A stretch of 40,142 nt of DNA from a bacterium (GTDB lineage Bacteria; Hydrothermota; Tepidihabitantia; Tepidihabitantales; Tepidihabitantaceae): positions 1-40,142 of the forward strand of contig DATJQV010000053.1 in assembly GCA_035505375.1 (NCBI GenBank). The letters run 5' to 3'. The notes below the pieces were generated by a model, which worked only from the letters and a program-made list of their open reading frames with translations, ran no database searches and was not told the DNA's origin. The translations under genes and the position numbers were made by a program. Shown piece after piece: positions 37,528 to 40,142 of this stretch. Within the stretch, counting starts at the first letter, position 1. Each line of letters begins with the position of its first letter.

Positions 37528-39765
37528 CTAGAAGGTCCGGCCGATCTGGAAGTGCGGGACCCAGCCCGGAGTCGCTTTGTCGAACCCGTAGCCGAAGTCG
37601 AATCCGAGAAGTCCGAGCATTGGAATCTCCAGCCGGACACCCACGCCCGCGCCCCGCTTCAGGTCGGACAGGCTGAACTGGTTGATAGAATTCCAGGCGT
37701 TGCCGGCATCGCCGAACGCAAGGAATGAAAGCTGCCGGTTTACCCGGAGCTTATACTCAAGAGAGAAGATGGCCTCGGCTTGGCCGCCGATGATGTAACC
37801 GCCGTCCGTCGGGCCGAGCGAGCGGTCGTCATAGCCCCGGATTCCATCGAGTCCGGTGCCGCCGGGCGTGAAGCGTTCGTAAACCGGGATTCGGTCAGTG
37901 CTCTTGAAACCGGTAATGTAGCCGAGCCGCGTGCGTCCCATCAGGGTGAATTTCCAGAATAGCGGCAGATACTGGCTCATGTCGAAGATGTGGCGCTGGA
38001 AGTTGATGCCGCCCAGCGACAGGTCAAGTTGGTAGGTTGTTGAGGAGCCGCTGAAAGCGTTGAAGATGTAGTCGCGCGAATCCCGCGTGAAGGAGACGCT
38101 GGGCGTGAATGAAGTCTTGTGTACCGTGTCGCCGTCGATGCTGAACAGAGTGTCAGTTACCTTATACCCGGACTTGATGGACGATGGCGGGACGTAGGCG
38201 TCGGCAACGCGGAGTGCGAGGTAGCCCCGTGTGTAGTCGAGCGGCAGAGGCCGCGAGAACGAGAAGCCACCACCGAGTTCCTGATTGCTGTAGTAATCGT
38301 AGATCGTAGTCTGGTAGGAGAGGTCGGCTCCGGCCGACATGGGCCGGTCGAACAGCCAGGGCTCGGTGAAGCTGAGCGCGAAGTCGGCTACCTTGGCACC
38401 CTTCTCGACTTTCACGTTGGCCTGCTGGCCGCGGCCGAACAGATTCGGCTGCTGGAGCTCGACGTAGCCGGTCAGGCCATCGGTGGCCGAGTAGGTGACG
38501 CCGGCGCCGACCGTCCCGAAGAAGGATTTCTCCTTGACCTTGTAGATGAGATCGATGCTCCCGTTGGTATCCGCGGGATGGTAGTCCAGGCTGACGTCAT
38601 CGAAGAACCCGAGATTGTAAATGTCGCGCTGCGAGCGCATGACCTCGGAACGACGGAAAGTGTAGCCCGGCAGGGAACTGATTTCCCGACGAATGACATT
38701 GTCATGAGTCTGCTCGTTGCCCTCGATGCTGACCAGACGCACGACCGCGGGTTTTCTCTCCGTAATGTCGTAGGTGATATCGACTGTGTCGGAACGGATG
38801 TTCTCGACCGGCGACACCTGCGCGTAGATGTAGCCTTCTTCGGAGTAGGCGGCGAAGAGGTCCTGCAGGGTGGACTGGGCGAGCTTGGCATTGTAAGGCC
38901 CGCCGGATGTGTAGTGAATCAGCTTCCGGAGGTCGGCCTCTTTGAGCACCGAGTCGCCCTTGATGGTTACGTTGCCGAAGTAGTAGCGCGTGCCTTCGGA
39001 CACGCTGATCGTGATGTCGGCCCAGCCCTGATCGAACTTCATGTCGTAGTCGAGGACCTTGGCGTCGATGAAGCCTCGCTCCTTGTAGAATTCGACGACG
39101 CGGTCGAGGTCCTTGACGAATTCGTCTTCCTTCAGGGTTGCCTTCCGGTACCATCGTTTCGGGCGGTTGACCAGGTGGATACCGATCTGCGAGTTGGTGA
39201 AGTGGTCGTTGCCCGAGATGCTGATGCTCCGGATGCGGACTGGATCGCCTTCGTCGATCTTGTAGGTGAGAACGACCTCGTTGAGCGAGTCGGGCTTCGT
39301 GGTTTCGTGGTCGATCTTCACGAGCAGGAATCCTTTCTCTTTGTAGAGCTTCAGGATCTCCTGCTGCCAGTCGAATATCTTCCTGTCGGTGAGGATTTCG
39401 CCTTCCTTGGGTTTGACCTTGGTCTCAAAGTCCTTCTTGCGGACTCGGCGATAGCCGTCATAGGCAACGGATTTCAGCTTCGGGAACTCGGTCGTGACGA
39501 ACCTCACCCGTATCCCATCTGCAATCCTCGCGGTCTCGGCTTCCACCTGTGAGAAGAGCCCCAGGTTGTAAACCCGGCGGATTGCGTCCGAGAGATTCGT
39601 CCGCAGCGCGCTGGCGGTCATGGCCTGGCCACGGCTGAGTCCGGCCGTTCGGACGATGAGCAGAGTGTCGGCGGTGGCGGAGTGGGCCGATACGCTCAGC
39701 AGAACGACCTTGCTTGTGTCCTGCAGCGGTTGGGCGACCAGCAGGGCCGCGAGCAGTGCTATCAC
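37528..39765 (-). CDS. bamA: Outer membrane protein assembly factor BamA
   Basis: A 745-residue outer-membrane protein. A short signal peptide is followed by five POTRA domains, recognisable by motifs such as VYNLGLFSQVEAETA, YKEKGFLLVKIDHE, SISGNDHFTNSQI, FYKERGFIDAKV and DIYNLGFFDDVSLDY. The C-terminal barrel contains FGRGQQANVKVE, SFTEPWLFDRPMSAG, the lid-loop-type GLDGIRGYDDRSLGP and a final IGRTF ending in Phe. It inserts beta-barrel proteins, including probably the barrels encoded at 3761 and 17383. The GTG at 39765 overlaps the stop of the upstream clp gene, an uncommon neighbour for bamA. Confidence 0.95.
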   Translation of the reverse strand: MIALLAALLVAQPLQDTSKVVLLSVSAHSATADTLLIVRTAGLSRGQAMTASALRTNLSDAIRRVYNLGLFSQVEAETARIADGIRVRFVTTEFPKLKSVAYDGYRRVRKKDFETKVKPKEGEILTDRKIFDWQQEILKLYKEKGFLLVKIDHETTKPDSLNEVVLTYKIDEGDPVRIRSISISGNDHFTNSQIGIHLVNRPKRWYRKATLKEDEFVKDLDRVVEFYKERGFIDAKVLDYDMKFDQGWADITISVSEGTRYYFGNVTIKGDSVLKEADLRKLIHYTSGGPYNAKLAQSTLQDLFAAYSEEGYIYAQVSPVENIRSDTVDITYDITERKPAVVRLVSIEGNEQTHDNVIRREISSLPGYTFRRSEVMRSQRDIYNLGFFDDVSLDYHPADTNGSIDLIYKVKEKSFFGTVGAGVTYSATDGLTGYVELQQPNLFGRGQQANVKVEKGAKVADFALSFTEPWLFDRPMSAGADLSYQTTIYDYYSNQELGGGFSFSRPLPLDYTRGYLALRVADAYVPPSSIKSGYKVTDTLFSIDGDTVHKTSFTPSVSFTRDSRDYIFNAFSGSSTTYQLDLSLGGINFQRHIFDMSQYLPLFWKFTLMGRTRLGYITGFKSTDRIPVYERFTPGGTGLDGIRGYDDRSLGPTDGGYIIGGQAEAIFSLEYKLRVNRQLSFLAFGDAGNAWNSINQFSLSDLKRGAGVGVRLEIPMLGLLGFDFGYGFDKATPGWVPHFQIGRTF

Positions 39766-40142
39766 TGCTTCAGCGTCGCCGCCGGCTCGGTCACTTTCTC
39801 GGCGAAGACGAGCCGGTCGCCGTCGCGGTCGACTACGACGACGGAACTCGCCTTGAATCTGCCTCTGAGCAGTTCCTCGGCCAGCGGGTCCTCAAGCAGC
39901 CGGCGCAGCGCGCGTTTGATCGGGCGGGCGCCGAACTGAGGGTCGAAGCCCTCCTGCACGAGCAGGTCCTTGGCGGTAGTGGTCAGCTCGACCGTGAGAC
40001 GCTGGTCCTTGAGACGCTCGGACAGGTCGCGGAGCTGAATCTCGACGATTTCCTCCATCTGCTTCCGGTCGAGCGGCCGGAAGACGAGCACTTCATCCAC
40101 GCGGTTGAGGAACTCGGGGCGGAAGAAGCGCTTCACCTCGGT
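39762..40142 (-). CDS. Clp ATPase (ClpB/ClpC type), 3' part only
   Basis: The last ~126 residues of a class I Clp ATPase; the gene starts beyond the window end. FRPEFLNRVDEVLVFRPLD is the end of the second AAA domain and GFDPQFGARPIKRALRRLLE the sensor-2 region with its GAR motif, followed by the short C-terminal domain. ClpC and ClpB cannot be separated from this fragment. It overlaps the bamA start by 4 bp, so the two are translationally coupled. Confidence 0.92.
   Translation of the reverse strand, partial: TEVKRFFRPEFLNRVDEVLVFRPLDRKQMEEIVEIQLRDLSERLKDQRLTVELTTTAKDLLVQEGFDPQFGARPIKRALRRLLEDPLAEELLRGRFKASSVVVVDRDGDRLVFAEKVTEPAATLKQ

Noticed and set aside
38119-39552. Long plus-strand open frame (477 codons) opposite bamA
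   Set aside because: bamA is unambiguous on the other strand; the antisense frame has no signal, domain or ribosome site.

Overview
The window looks like a piece of a GC-rich, Gram-negative bacterial chromosome from an uncultivated lineage. An outer membrane is implied by BamA, a patatin-barrel fusion and a small barrel protein. The mix of WG-repeat and FG-GAP secreted proteins, many unknown membrane proteins, stand-alone four-helix-bundle and ORF6N proteins, and repeat-filled intergenic DNA recalls candidate division WOR-3 or a nearby FCB-type group. That placement is inference, because the window holds no rRNA or other phylogenetic marker. No tRNA, rRNA, CRISPR array or transposase was found.

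Layout. 1-3000: accessory DNA with a small protein plus frameshifted retropepsin pair, an ORF6N protein and dense repeats. 3000-8700: secreted or outer-membrane proteins, a B12-type radical SAM enzyme, two lipoproteins and small membrane proteins. 8761-10009: an ECF sigma factor and its zinc-finger anti-sigma factor, separated by a repeat insertion. 10150-14045: a four-helix-bundle gene and an uncharacterised four-gene membrane operon. 14187-22442: housekeeping genes (purF, a PflX-like radical SAM gene, an RluB-type pseudouridine synthase, the patatin-barrel protein, a QueG-like protein, mnmG). 23232-32961: a sugar operon with a xylose isomerase-like protein, xylulokinase, GH5, rhamnulokinase, rhamnose isomerase and a GH106-like hydrolase, interrupted by a broken duplicate of the rhamnulokinase start and a frameshifted secreted-protein gene. 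33228-36375: an RRM protein, a DUF6125-like protein, RadC, FolE2 and a class I glutamine amidotransferase. 36388-40142: an FG-GAP protein, BamA and the 3' part of a Clp ATPase.

The most unusual feature is a genome-wide repeat phenomenon. Tracts with strict 7-bp periodicity, belonging to several unrelated sequence families, sit between genes, directly against stop codons, and inside genes. In mnmG exactly 16 heptamers plus a 50-bp palindromic element form a 162-bp in-frame insertion. In the GH106-like gene hexamer tracts, a heptamer tract and the same palindromic element form a second large in-frame insertion. Elsewhere arrays supply the last codons of the RluB-type gene, the start codon region of folE2, and inverted arms flanking the four-helix-bundle gene. 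A second, separate class is degenerate 12-bp arrays of about 24 and 27 units. Two insertions (between sigma and anti-sigma, and in front of rhaB) are flanked by diverged direct duplications of the neighbouring gene.

A second pattern is promoter placement. At least eight first-in-transcript genes have a sigma-70-type promoter whose -10 box ends only 5-10 nt before the start codon. Leaderless or nearly leaderless mRNAs therefore seem common here, while internal operon genes keep Shine-Dalgarno sites or stop-start overlaps. All promoters are read by eye and no similarity search could be run. Family names rest on recognised motifs.
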